Shown piece after piece: positions 48,084-60,072 of a stretch of 64,000 nt of DNA (the first letter of the stretch is position 1; each line of letters starts with the position of its first letter). Source of the DNA: Podospora bellae-mahoneyi (taxonomy: Eukaryota > Ascomycota > Sordariomycetes > Sordariales > Podosporaceae); the NCBI RefSeq assembly GCF_035222275.1, contig NW_026946359.1:1860001-1924000 (forward strand). Direction: 5' to 3'. Under the pieces are notes generated by a model that had not been told where the DNA came from, ran no database searches, and was given only the letters and a program-made list of their open reading frames with translations. The position numbers and the translations under genes are program-made.

Positions 48084-51000
48084 TGAGAGGAAGCTGGAAA
48101 TGACTCAGGGGCAGCTTTCTGGGTGAGGTGAAAAAATTGACAAGCACGATGCCCGGGTTGATGAGACCAGAGCCAACCACGCCGACAAGAACCCAAGACC
48201 ACCGTGAAGAAAGCCCTAGCACCAAGGCCTGGTGAGAGGCCATGGCACCTTTTTATGCCAAATAGGCTGGTGCTCGATCTTTTGACAGATACGAGGTTGT
48301 CTGTTTCGCCATCGACCGGTGGAAAGCGGTGAGATGGCGGGTCGTGGGTGTGGTGAAAGGGGGTGTGTCGGATGGCGGATGATGCACCATACTGCGGAAA
48401 GGAGTGGGCAGCGGGTTGGGCGGCACCTTATCTTGCCTGCCACGAACTAGATAGCACAGGAGAGAACCTCGCATGTATAGCAGGTCTCGACGAAGTTCTA
48501 GTTCTCAAAAGCTGGCGGGAATCCTACATCTAGTCACAAACCTAGGCCATCTTGATGGTGGGGGGCGACAGGGCAAGGGAGGGTCAGTTGCGTTGCTCAC
48601 CACGCCTGTGGCAATCATCGATATGCTTCTCCAAAGAACCTTTTGGATCGTGAACGCCATGGTGGGAAAATACCCGCCATGTGTAACTGGATGGTGGTGC
48701 AGATCCAACACGGGGGTGCCCCCATGGCGAGATGGTCTGTCGCGGCGGGCAAGTGTGGGAGGTGTGTGTGTGTGTGTGTGTGTGTGCATGATATCGAACG
48801 TCGATGCATCGGCACAAGCACCGCCGTTGCAACTCTACTAGACACAGCCATGATCAAATCGGGAAATCCGAACACGTTACTGGTCAGCTCTCAGATGGAC
48901 AATTGTTGCCGGCCATGAGAGTTTTGTCGAATTGTCGATCCTGTTACATGCAGTATGCAGCACGTCCTTGGGATGGGTGGTATGGCATGCTGCAAGCCTG
49001 CAAACGGCCATTTTCGGTCGCACTGGGCCTCCTTCCTCGGTGGGACAGAAAAGGATTAAGCCAACACCACCAGCTGTTGTGTGGTTAAGGGACGCGTCTA
49101 GAGGCGAAGAGTTCGATAGCGTGCGGTTGTGAAAGAGCAGCCTTCATGAGAGCTACTCCCTCCAAAGCACAAGCAGAGCCGCCCTGAGAAATGGTGAGAT
49201 CGGTCGTCAAACGTCGTCAAACGCCCACCTGGGCACCGGTGTGGCTGGCCACCCTCAATGTGGCCTTCCGTGGGGAACGCGCCTGGCTTTCTCTGGGCAC
49301 ACTTTTGAAGTATGGCCACCCCCAATGGATCTTGGAAGCTTCACACGCATCAGGCACGGGTAGTTTGCCCACTTGTCGGACTGGAGCTACCTGATCCTTC
49401 CATCGAGCTAGCTGCCCGTCAGTTTCACACATGGAGCTCTTGTCCCGGGTCTTCGCCGCCGTGCTCCTGGCCCACCTTATTACCGTTCGACACAGGACAA
49501 TGACAACAAAAGATTGCGAGTAAATACCGCAGGTCCAGCAAGGGAGGCTGAGCATTTGTGACAGGATAATCTGCAAGTGTTACTCGAAGGAATCACGACC
49601 GGTCAAGGGGCAATTTCGACCATCTCGAGCTGTACAAGCCGGTGGCTTCTGCACGAGAAACCGGCTTTTTCTTGCCTGCCGTCGGACCCCTCACTTTCCT
49701 GCCCCCCCCGTCCCGGCCACCCTCGCTCTCTTGCTGCTCCCTTGCTCTCCCAACCACTGGGAGCTGTCAAGCTGACAATATCCGAAAACCAAGACAAGCG
49801 GAACATTTCCATGTGACCCATCCGTTATGCATCTTTTTCAAAACCTCCACATCCTTCTGCTCCCCCCACACCTCCATTCCAAGAAACAGTTGCAACGTTC
49901 GCGGGATGTGGAAGAGATTGGTGCGTGGGGTTCTTGGTTGCTCATTGTTTCCTGTCCAACCATCCAAGATGCCTTGCAGATGATGGATGCAAAGCTATGC
50001 CTGCACACCACCTTCAATTTCACCTTCCTGGAGTTGTGCGGTGTGAGGAAGGTGTCCTAGATTCGTTGTCACCGCTATTTCCTATCAGTACAAAGTTGAA
50101 ATCGGAAGAGCCTTTTCAACCTTAACGCTCCTCGGTTCCATTCAAGGGAAAAAGGCCCGAGGGCAGACGATCACCAGCAATGATTGTCATGTTTGATGAT
50201 AAAAGGTAGCTGTGCCTTACATAATTCTTAATGGAAGGCTGAAACAGTTCAGGTATCCAATGATGCGCTCAGTGCTCTGGTAAGTTTGACGCCGCCCTAT
50301 GTTGATTCCTTACCTGGAGTAACCCGGGCAATTGATTTGAAGCGTCAATTGAACATGATGATACTGGATCCTACCCTATTCATCTGCTCAACTAAGCCTT
50401 TATGTTCTCCACATCCTATCTAATTTCCAAGTTGCAATTGGCTTTACACAGAGTGCCTGTTAGCCACACAAGGCCTTAGTATTATATGGAATACATACTT
50501 TATAACTACAAGAAACTACGATAACTAGTACAATAGACTGAAGACACCCGCGCAATGATACCCATCCCCATAAAATCCTCACCCTCGTGTTCCTAGCTCT
50601 ACATATACCGTTCTTTTTAAGACAATGTGCCTACGATATCCCATACCATAGGTAACCCGCTGATGGAACAATATAGACCGCGTCCAAACCACCAACCAAC
50701 TCCAGCGTCTGTTGGCGGTGGGTGTGCTACACAGATCGTAACACTTCGCCATGATATCTGAGGCTCCAACATTCTTTCAAGTTTCAATAATTCAGATCCG
50801 GCCCTGTCTTCACTTGGCGATAGCCGATGTCCTGCATACGATGCTCAGGACGTCGATGCTCATAGCGACTTGCATGCACCGAATTCTGACGATCCGTGCG
50901 GCTTGCAAACCCAGAACCTGGAAGAGCCATACGACTGCTATGTTCAGAGCCCCGAAGTCGCTGGAAACTTGCATACCCGGATGCTTGACGGGCTTGGTGT

Positions 51001-51337
51001 TCTTCATGGTCCCGGTGAACGTTTTGATGATGACTACAGTGCATCCCATAGCCATGGTGCTCGGAATCGTGGCGAGAGCCGTGAGATGAGACTGCTTCCC
51101 CTTCGTGACCGGAACGATCTTGGCCTGGGCCACCATAGTCCCCAATTCCAGCCACAGCGTACCTAACAACACCTCCCATACCCCCGCCAGCGTGCTGTCT
51201 CCTGATCATGAGTTTCGAATCGGCTCTCTCTCCTCTCCATATCTCTCATGGATTTCTCTTCCTCCTGCTGCCTCCAGTCATCCTCCCCTCTCTTTTCGTT
51301 TCGCATTCTGCTGGGACCAACTTGAAGATGTCCTTGT
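48084..51337. other. gene-poor stretch
   Basis: Contains the MATE promoter side and a GT dinucleotide repeat at 48762-48786. From 51209 down to about 50784 the minus strand has a His/Arg/Ser-rich 141-codon frame and, just upstream (51337-51190), another frame with charged peptide GEDDWRQQEEEKSMRDMERR. Both may belong to the locus at 51338-51895 but lie in different frames. Confidence 0.4.
48762..48786. repeat. GT dinucleotide microsatellite
   Basis: About twelve uninterrupted GT units. Confidence 0.9.
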
Positions 51338-51895
51338 TCAGCTTTCCGATCTTGGTGTCGTGGGGGGCCCTAGTGCTCTTCTCAACGCTTCCTCATCCTC
51401 GGCCAGTTCATGTTGAACAACCGTTATATCGGATTCCAAATCAGCCTTCTTCCTCTGCAGCTCTTGGAGTGCAGCGGCGGGCTCGGCTTTGGTAACTGCC
51501 GAAGTAAGTTGAGGGCGTCTATGAGTATTGACAGCATTGGGAGTGTTGCCAAAGCCCAGCAGAGCATCAACAGATGCCTCCCAAACGTTTCTCAAGCTTG
51601 GACGAGCATCTGCGTTTGTGAACGGCAGCGATGCTCGCGCGGGCCCAGACAGCGAGGGCCCGGGAACGGCTTGGGCGCGCGAGGGGCCGGGGACAACTCG
51701 CGGCACCACGGCGGTGATATGCATGGTAGTCCCGTTCGGAACTAAGCCCACGATCACGCCGGCACGGGCCAGGGGTTTGTCCAGCGGCGTAATCTGGACT
51801 TGAATGCCGGGTTATGGGATGAAAACATAAGCAAAGTTCGACTCGAAGTTATTACAAGACAAGATGACCACAAGATCATCAGCAGAACATGACAT
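51338..51895 (-). CDS. second QITPL-family locus, possibly broken
   Basis: The two-exon model (51856-51895 and 51338-51798; 57-bp intron GTAATAAC...ATAAC...TTCAAG) gives 166 residues: MSCSADDLVVILSFQITPLD, continuing KPLARAGVIVGLVPNGTTMH, a Pro/Ala-rich middle, and a coiled-coil end with ALQELQRKKADLESDITVVQ and ELAEDEEALRRAL. The N-terminus matches the locus at 39.9 kb over QITPL and, more loosely, after it; both introns end GGCAT(T/C)CAAG. Coding-like peptide continues in other frames down to about 50784, so the stop at 51338 may be a truncation by frameshift. No family is recognised. The homology claim rests on a short stretch read by eye. Confidence 0.45.
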
Positions 51896-53366
51896 TCCGA
51901 GGCTTGGGATGGGAAAGTTAGTTGTTCCACTCGGAATGACCGGGATGGGCCAGTTCAACTGCCCAAAACCCAGGTGCCTGCCACCACCTGGCTGGCCTTG
52001 CTTTTCACCACTGGGGGTGCTTTGAGTAGACAAACCTCGAGAAAGGAGGGCGAGTGCGCAAAAATGAAGACGGCGAGGTTGGGTGATGATGTTGTCTTGC
52101 TGGAGGAAAGAAAACGCAAAAAAAGGCTCGGGAGAGAGAGAGTAAAAGCAGGACGGAATTGTAGTAGACCAGAAGCATGGACCATCCCCACCCACAATCT
52201 AAAACTTTCAGTAAACAAACCTTTTCCTGGTGAAGCTATTAGGATGGATCAGCTGCGTCAAAGGGGGGGTGGTCGGAGCAAGTGTCTGTTCAGTCACCAT
52301 ACCCCATTGCTGTCAACTTGGGCTCGTGACATTTTCCGTATTTCGCGTTTTGTAGAACTGGTGTGCTGGGCTAGACGGGGCTAGGAGCTGCCCTCTAACA
52401 CACTACAAGACTTGCGATGTAGGCTAGATGGGGCTAAGGGCTGTCCTCTAACACGCCATAAGAGTTGTGATGGTAAATTCAAGAGAGACCCATTTCTTTA
52501 CCGAGGTAGATCAACAACCAGTCCACAACCAGACAACCAGCACCAAGCTACATAACTCAGCACCGTTACATCGACATCTCAACAATATAGGTGAGAGCCT
52601 GTTCTATGTCTACGTCTTCACGCTGAAACCGATACTACCAGTCGTCACCGTGGATTATTTTGACAAGGTGTTCAATGTTGGGTCCCAAACTGAAGAGGAA
52701 AAGATGGTTGTCTTCTTCAAGCTATAAATAATGCTTATCCTGCCAAAAATTCCAATTTATCTCCCCTACCCACGGCTCCAATCTACCTGTCGTCAACGCT
52801 CGTTTTGCAAAACGGCCTTGTTCGTTTGTATTTTTATTCAAGTCTTCTGTCGGCGGTCAAAGCTAGCTTTGTAAGAAAGAAAAAAAAATGACAAAAAAGA
52901 CTTCCTCTTCAACTGGGGTCGAACCAGTGAAGCGTACATGTCCCAGCAGATCGAGCCTTTGGTCCTGACTCGAGCAACATGCCTCCAGCAGTTCACTCTC
53001 TGCTGTCCATCATGATCAATTCCTGGAGTTTGACGAAGGCACTTCTACGACCACCGCACCCCTCTGCACTGCAGATCCACCCACCGCCACCTGCATCCTC
53101 ACCACGTAAGTATTCAAGATCAAGTTTTTATCTCTTTCTCTACCAGCGAAACCATCTTTTCACCTGCCATATATTTTTCTTTTTCCCTTTTCCACCCCCT
53201 CCCACCCCAAAACCCCCCTTTCTTTCCTTCCCACCACAAATTTGCACCACCCACGCCCAAAACAAAAAGAAAAGATCCGATATTAAGCAACAATTTAAAA
53301 ACGCTCATACAAAAAAAAAAAATCACACACACGCAACCTCCCTTCAGAAAGACACCCACCCAACCT
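51896..53366. other. intergenic
   Basis: No supported gene. It holds a diverged 52-bp tandem duplication (52369-52473), a hairpin with a tRNA T-arm-like sequence (52908-52936) and a C/A-rich stretch at 53060-53350 that is the 3' flank of the next gene. Confidence 0.45.
52369..52473. repeat. diverged 52-bp tandem duplication
   Basis: Copy 1 (52369-52421) and copy 2 (52422-52473) share GGCTAGA(C/T)GGGGCTA, CTCTAACAC and AAGA.TTG.GATG. Most differences are transitions. Confidence 0.7.
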
Positions 53367-54025
53367 CTAGCACTTCCTCCACTCCAAATCCCAATTCTCA
53401 GTCAAAGCCTCAAAATACGCCTTCCCATCCCCGTTCAGCGCGCTCCGGAAGTTGACATTCAAAATCCCAATCGACCCGTCGGCACCCGTGCAGGGAGACC
53501 AGACCTTGTTCGCGCCCGTGTTGCTCACGAGCGTGACGGCCTGGTCGATGGTCCTGTCCGTGGCCGCGATGTGTCCGCGCACGGTGCCCTGTTTCTATCT
53601 GTCAGTGCCTTGCTGCAGGGTGAAAATAAAGAGAGGGGACGTACAGTCTTGGCGGCGTCCTGGCTGAAGAAGATGGTGGTGAAGTAGTCCAGGGATGTGC
53701 CCGGGGTGAGGTAGACGTTGCCCTTGACGATGTTGGTCTTGACGGCGACCTGCCACCCCGGGGAGGCGCCGGTGGCTTGGAGGTGGGCCTGGCAGTTGAG
53801 GGTCTTTGTCGTGCCGGGGAGGGAGGAGGCAAAGTTGGAGAAGGAAAAGGTTGGGTCGGAGAGGCCGCCGGTGTGCTTTGGGTCGCGGACGCAGCCGGGG
53901 CCGGAGAAGGTGAGGGAGGTGATGCGGGGGATGGCGGCGGGCGCGGCCGGGGCGGCGGCTGCGTCGGCGTTAACTACCGAGGCGGCGGCGGCGAGGATGG
54001 TGAGTGTTGTTGTGAGGAGGCCCAT
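53367..54025 (-). CDS. secreted DUF4360-like protein
   Basis: Two exons (53645-54025 and 53367-53588; 56-bp intron starting GTACGT, acceptor AAACAG) give 200 residues. A signal peptide (MGLLTTTLTILAAAASVVNA) and an Ala/Pro spacer lead into a domain like DUF4360: GPGCVRDPKHTGG near the start, FSFSNFASSLPG, a Cys in KTLNCQAHLQA, SPGWQVAVKTNIVKGNVYL, YFTTIFFSQDAAKTG, and the ending VWSPCGTxx-like block, here VWSPCTGADGSIGILNVNFR. Four to five cysteines probably form disulfides. Small secreted proteins of this family are common in fungi and bacteria. Their role is unknown. Confidence 0.8.
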
Positions 54026-56059
54026 TGTGATGGTTGTGAATCTGAGGAAAAGGTGTGGGGATAGTAGAGATGAAAATCCGGGGTAAGGGAGTGGATATGG
54101 AGAGGATTTAAGCTTGTTTGTTGCTTGGATGGATACCTGTAGTGGTGATTGGGAGTTGAGCTGTCAAGAAAAAAGACGAGGTCAAAGCCTGTTACTTATA
54201 TGCGTGCGAACCGGGCCAAGGAAAAATAAAAAGACTATCGTGATGGGTTCTATTGAACTGGCAGGACTACCTGACGATTACGATATTCGCCTTCTCTTGC
54301 TGCTTCATCCCGTCTACCGTGTTTTTCGCCATTTTGCCTTTTGCCACACCCTGGTAGATCACCTTTCTCATCACAAGCATAGCAATCGGCGTGGTACGCC
54401 GAAAGATCTGGCTGGGTCTCTGTGTGGTCTGGTTGACAGATGGCGAGAGTGTTTTTGGTGGTCCTGGGTGTAGCGGAGCTTTTGCCATTTATCCAAATTG
54501 CAACCCGCGAAACCGAGTGCCCGGATTGGCAACAAACTCTGTCTCTTCAAATTAAAACCCAAGTGTGTCCAAAAATAGGAACACCAGGGGGGGGAAAAAG
54601 AGAAGAGCTAAAAAACAAATTCGTGGGAGGGAAAAAAAAAAAAAAGTGGTTTGGCAGTTTCAAACTGCTGTTGCAGATGAAATGGAAAAGGTCGGATATC
54701 ATCCGTGTGTCCAAGACAGGAAGACAGGCCACACAACCTGGAACTTTCTCCTTTGACATGCAACCAAATGCATGTGGGTTAATCTACAAGTGATATATAT
54801 CGGTATATTACCCCAGCGTGTCAACCAGCCGCCCCCTTGTCGCCATGTCGCGCCACCCGGGGACACACACTTCAACTCAATGCTGCCTCTACCGCACTTG
54901 TTGCTCGTCTGGGCCCTCTTGGGTGTCGCTTTGTCGCCGTTGTTCCTGGCTGGGCCTCTCGTCGACGTTCGGGATATGCGGGCGTGGCGTTGCAAGCAAA
55001 AACGGGAAAGATGCAGCAAGAGAAGAAAGGAACGCGGAGATGGTTTCCGCAACCTTTAATTGTTCCAATGCGACGTCATCTCTTTCATCGGGCCAGTGCT
55101 TGATGTGCTTGGCTCTATTTCGCCGATCTGTTCTGGCTCTTGTCACTGTCAGTAGTAGTAAAGTAGGGAACATATCTGTCGAGAAATGCGTACACGTAAG
55201 GAGGGTCCCCACCGAGAAACAAAGATTTAAACTACCCTCTACTGACCTGCAGTTGGTCACTAATATCTGGGATGAATTGGTCGCGACGTTCCCGGTGTGA
55301 TTGCATGCGACAGGTTGATAGTAGTTGATAAATTTGATCCTATTTATGGCAGCTCACGCTATGTCCAACTCAAAAATAGGGGACCCGGTGCTCCGTTGAA
55401 GCAGCTCATGGTCCCTGAAGAGCCGGGGACTCTCTCAAGAAATCGGCCGTGATGATGCCGACTCAACTCTCGGAAGACCTTCGAACTCTTGGCCCTCGCC
55501 TTCTTCCCGCCGGATGCTACTCGCCTCGCCAGTGCCCTCTTCCTCTGAGGCTGCCATTCCAGCTCCAGCCCATTACCACACTAGCCGCATGCCCGGAACA
55601 CATTTCGTCTGGCACACTCAACTCCGGCTATTCAAGTCCTCCTCCCTTCTGGTCAAACGCGTTCGCAGGTACGTGCAAGAGAACGCCGATATGCCCAGCA
55701 GATCGAGGGTATCATCTTTCTTTCTTTGCGCCGACAATGATGCGAGTAAACGAACAGCCCAACTCCGACAAACCCGCTCGCTTTCTCCAGAACCCAAACA
55801 CCGCGGCGGGAAGAATGCGTCTCAGGGACCTCGGTATGCATGAGAGCCAGGGACAAGAGGCGGAACGAGGCTGATGTTTCTTGAACGCCTGTGTCTCCGC
55901 TTGTGTGGCTCAAACCTTCCCCGGCATCGCGTCTCCCGTCTTCAAAGACCCAGACCCCAGTACCGACCGTAACGCCTCAAGCAGCGCCTGAAAAGCTAAG
56001 CTTCAGATCTCCAACTCCTTTGGTGTAAAAAACAACAATATCGCAGCGTCATTATTCAC
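54026..56059. other. intergenic
   Basis: No supported gene. Frames at 54818-55300 and 55449-55913 lie on both strands and overlap, with no domain. Confidence 0.5.
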
Positions 56060-57201
56060 CTACTGAACCTTGTTGATGGCGGCAGTCGTAGGTGTTTGAA
56101 CAGTGCGCTGGAACTCCCCGCTAGAGTTGCTGCTCTTGCCACCGCGATCCTCGACGATTGTGCCGCTGCGAACGGCAAAAAGATTGCCCTCCTCCAGAGA
56201 GCGCTCTGGCTGCTGATAGTAGACTCCGTCGATAGCAACAGGATCCTCTCCCAAGAGGTGCATGTAGAAGTAAAAGAAGCCGCAGAAGAAAAAGCCACCG
56301 AGCATGTTTCCGAGAGTTGTGGGAATGATGCCTGGACGATTCGGGTTAGCACCTTGCAAGACAAACACCCAGGTAAGAAAAGGAAGAGAAGCATACCCTT
56401 CCATATGTAAAGCCCAACGCTAATACCAGGGGCTCCCAGGAAGATGCCGATGGGGATGAAGAACATGTTGGCGACAACGTGCTCCAGTCCCATGGTGACG
56501 AAAGCGAAGATGGGCCACCACATGCCCGCGACCTTGGACGTCACATCCTTAGCCTGGAGACCGAGATAGCAAGAGAGGCAGACCAGCCAGTTACAACCGA
56601 TAGCGCGCAGGAAGATTTGATGCCATTGGGGAGTGATCTGCTTGAGCTGAGCAGTGGCAATAGCCTGCTGCTTGAAGATCTCATTGTCGAAAACGCCACC
56701 ATCTAGAAAGAAGCACATTAGTTAACACGAGTTCGAACAACACACAAGATCAAAGAGATGGAACCTACAGCCAACAATGACGGCCATTACGAACAACGCG
56801 CCAGCCATGTTGCCCCAGAAGCAAAGGAACCAGTGCATGAGCAGGTTCTTGAGCGGCAGCCTCCTGTGCATCCAAGCAATGCCAGTAATCATGTTGGAAC
56901 CAGTGAAGAGTTCAGAACCCGAGATCAAGATCATGACGATGCCGCTGGGGAAGATCAAGCCACTGATCATTCTGATGAGACCGGGGGCGTTTTCCTGGAA
57001 CCATGGGGCGGCAGTGGCGATGACGGCCGAGGCGGAGGTGAAGCTGACGAGACAGCCGGCCATGAAGGCAGAGAAGAAGATCTTGTCGGGTCGTGCTCTT
57101 CCTCTCATGGCACCAATTCGAGACATCAACTCGGCTGTCTCCTTTGGCGTGTAGGCCGCCATGTTGGTCATGTTGTCGACGTGGACGTGTGTGACAGCCA
57201 T
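56060..57201 (-). CDS. formate/nitrite transporter (FNT family)
   Basis: Three exons (56769-57201, 56397-56702, 56060-56331; introns of 66 and 65 bp) give 336 residues. The ATG at 57201 (MAVTHVHVDNMTNMAAYTPK) is the first in a long open frame that otherwise lacks ATG. The FNT pattern is clear: six membrane helices, the conserved loop motif GSELFTGSNM, HWFLCFWGNMAGALF in the first half, and the matching repeat GLEHVVANMFFIPIGIFLGA and GNMLGGFFFCGFFYFYMHLL in the second. The hydrophilic C-tail has RSGTIVEDRGGKSSNSS. FNT proteins form pentameric channels for formate or nitrite; NirC/NAR1-like fungal members take up nitrite for nitrogen use. The substrate is not fixed by sequence, and no nitrate-assimilation gene is adjacent. 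Confidence 0.94.
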
Positions 57202-60072
57202 CTCGTCGGTTGGGAGTGATGCAGTGACACCGGTATGGGTGGTGTTGATGGACTGGTTAGGTGTCCAAACCGTTGAGGGTATGATGGCGGGCCGGGGAGA
57301 AGGGCTGTCTATCCAAGTTGAGGTGACAGGACAGCTTAAGAGGGTCGATAGAGGGGCGGAGGTGTTCGGACGAAGACGGTGATCAGGGCGGCTTGGTGAC
57401 TTTAAGAAGAAGAAGGAACAAGCAGAACACACCCCACAACAGTTGGCCACTATGGAATACGCTTCTGTGGAGTGTGCTGAAGGCTCGAGATCCCCGTCAC
57501 CTTGGCAAAGTGGAAGACGGAATGGGGTGGGTGGATGACCAGGCCATGGGCATCGAGCGTCTTGGTTGGGACCGGTGTTCCAAGACCTGCGAGCATCTGG
57601 GGCGACCCATTTTTGACAGTTCACAGGTCGCCAAGTTTCCCCAGTCTAGTGGAAGATAAGGTGTTTATAGCAGCGTGGCACTGGTGGGCACTCTCAATGG
57701 GATGATGCTTTTTCATCCGAGGGCTTCAGTCTCAACGTTCGGCTGTCAAAGATCAGTCTCAAATGCTCTCAACAGCCATGAATCAGGCGAGAGGAAGAGC
57801 CTCACAGGGGACCCACGACGAAATTGCCGGAGGGTGGGTACAGCATTAGACTCTGGCCGATTCATCAACTAGGGATCCTCGATCTTTGTGGCCAAGATGG
57901 CTCAAAGTCAAACCCCGAACCAAACATCTTCCCATCGTCCGTCCCGTCTACCCCGGCGATGCAGCCCTGTACCTGCAGGACATGGTCAGCCACCGATTCC
58001 GCTTGCCAACAGGAGTTCGGGAACCTCATGGACCGACGGAGAGCTGCTCCTGCGGGCGGTGTGGGGGTGTTCGCGATGCGAAGCTGAGTGGGTGGACTGG
58101 CAAGTCTGGGATGACGTCTTGCCTGCTTCCATCTCTCCTCTAGGACGGCGCGCCGACCCGCCAAACCTTATGCCTGGAGCCTGTTTTCCTCAGCATTGGC
58201 AGCAACCTTAATGATGGATTCCGTGGTTCCCTCCTGACTCGGCCGGTGTTGATCCTCTCCGTCAAGTTCTCATTGCTGTTTTCTTGGACAATCCTTTGCT
58301 GGGCGGATTATCGTCCATCTCACCGTCGCCCTAATCAAGATTAAGCGCAGTCGCCGGTCTCGCAGAAATGTCCACCCTTATCTCATCGACATCGAGACGC
58401 GAAACCGAAATATCCCCGCGACGGTGCCCCGGTTGTAACCGTGTTGAGGAGGTTGTGGAGACGACATTTTCCTCAGCAGTTTAAGAATTTTCTTCCAGTG
58501 TTTTGCTCCCGGGGTAGGGGTGCATGGAGCCACGACCCTGGCTCAGACGTCTCGCATCTTCAGGGGTTTTGTCAACAAATGGTTTTTGACCCAGGCATTC
58601 CCAGAAACCTCACCCTCCTGCTTGTTGAACAAGCAGCACCCTTCAATCAACTCGTTTCGCATCAGTTTACGGTGCTCGACTTTGGCCTCCCTTTTTAACG
58701 GTCCCGATGGGCTTCTTTGAAGCAACTCTTGGTAATCCACGTAACCTGCGCATCCCATCCAAGAAAGCCATCTCAACGCCGTTGACACTAACAAAAAGCC
58801 ACCAAACCACCATCCGACTCAAGAACAATCTGGCTCTTATCTCCCGTCGTCCACGCCAGCACACTCAGCCCTATACGTTCTAGGTCCAAGGAGCCTCCCG
58901 CTGCCAACCCGCCGAGCCTCAATTCAACTTCCAGATCAGGGCAGGCCTTGGGCCAAGAGAAAAAAGCCTTTCATCCATGTCGAATCACCCACCGCTCAAA
59001 CTTCGGCATCACACCACCAACAAGCCTCCCACCCAGACCACCAGCCAAGAAGTTTGAAGAAAGCGAACCTTTTGCCAAACCTCCGAACGGAATCTCGGGC
59101 TTGGAAGCGGCAGAGTCGTCAACAGACTGAGCTAAAGCCCGGTGAAGGCCGCCGGAAAACATCATGCTCAAAGACGCACAATCCCCGTCGCCCAGCCCGA
59201 ACGCTCTGCTTGGCAAAAGCTTAACCTTCAAGTTCTGGCCAGACCTCTTCTTTTTTTCCCAGGCAGGCCGGTCGTTTGGAAGGCGCTAGTAGTATCCCGC
59301 TCTGGTTGTTGGACCTGGTAGGTAGGCGAGGTAAGCTTGGTTTTCTGTCGCTACCGGGTTATGAGGTTGGGAAAAAGACCGGTGAGGTGATGGGCCCAGA
59401 ACTTTTCATGTCGTCGCGTGCCATTCAAAACAGCGGTGGTTTGTTGCTCGCTTGTTTGGGGTCCAGCGCAGAATATCAGCCCAATAAAAAATGAGGCGAC
59501 GTTGTGTTGCGGATAGGGCTCTTCAGCTCTGGACGCTCAAAATCCGCATTGGCAGAGATGAGAAACAGCAATGTGGTTGAGAAATGCATATGTCGTCAAA
59601 AGAGGATTCTTTGATCAACTCCATTCATCTCGCGAACTTTATCCCGCGAACATGTCATGTCATGTCCCCTAATATGTCACCGCGCGCGCTCTGGTGTACG
59701 GCAGTGAGCTGAATTTTACAGCTCGCTTAGCGCAGCCTCAGGAGACAGGTCGGGTTGGGTAGTTTTTTGGTTTTGCTTGCGGTCAAAGTTGGTTTACATC
59801 GAGGACTAATAATGCCCGAACATGCATCGTGACGATGGAGAGATAGAATAGATTTTGATATCTCTCAAACCCACAAAAAGCCTTGGTATCATCCCATTCC
59901 CTTCGTTACCCGTGAAAGAAACAAACCATTCATCATGAGAGGCGTATCCGGCCCTTCTTTTCTCACACATCCGATCCAGACCTTGACTCCGTGGGATGTT
60001 TGACAAAGACAAGAGAAAAAAACAAAGCCATCACCAAGACAGACCATAATATCTGTCCCAACACATTTCATA
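57202..60072. other. gene-less stretch
   Basis: FNT promoter region (TATAAAC, minus strand, near 57668) and 3' flank of the 7-TM gene. Open frames up to about 107 codons (57800-58210) overlap on both strands and lack domains. No RNA gene is recognised. Confidence 0.45.
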
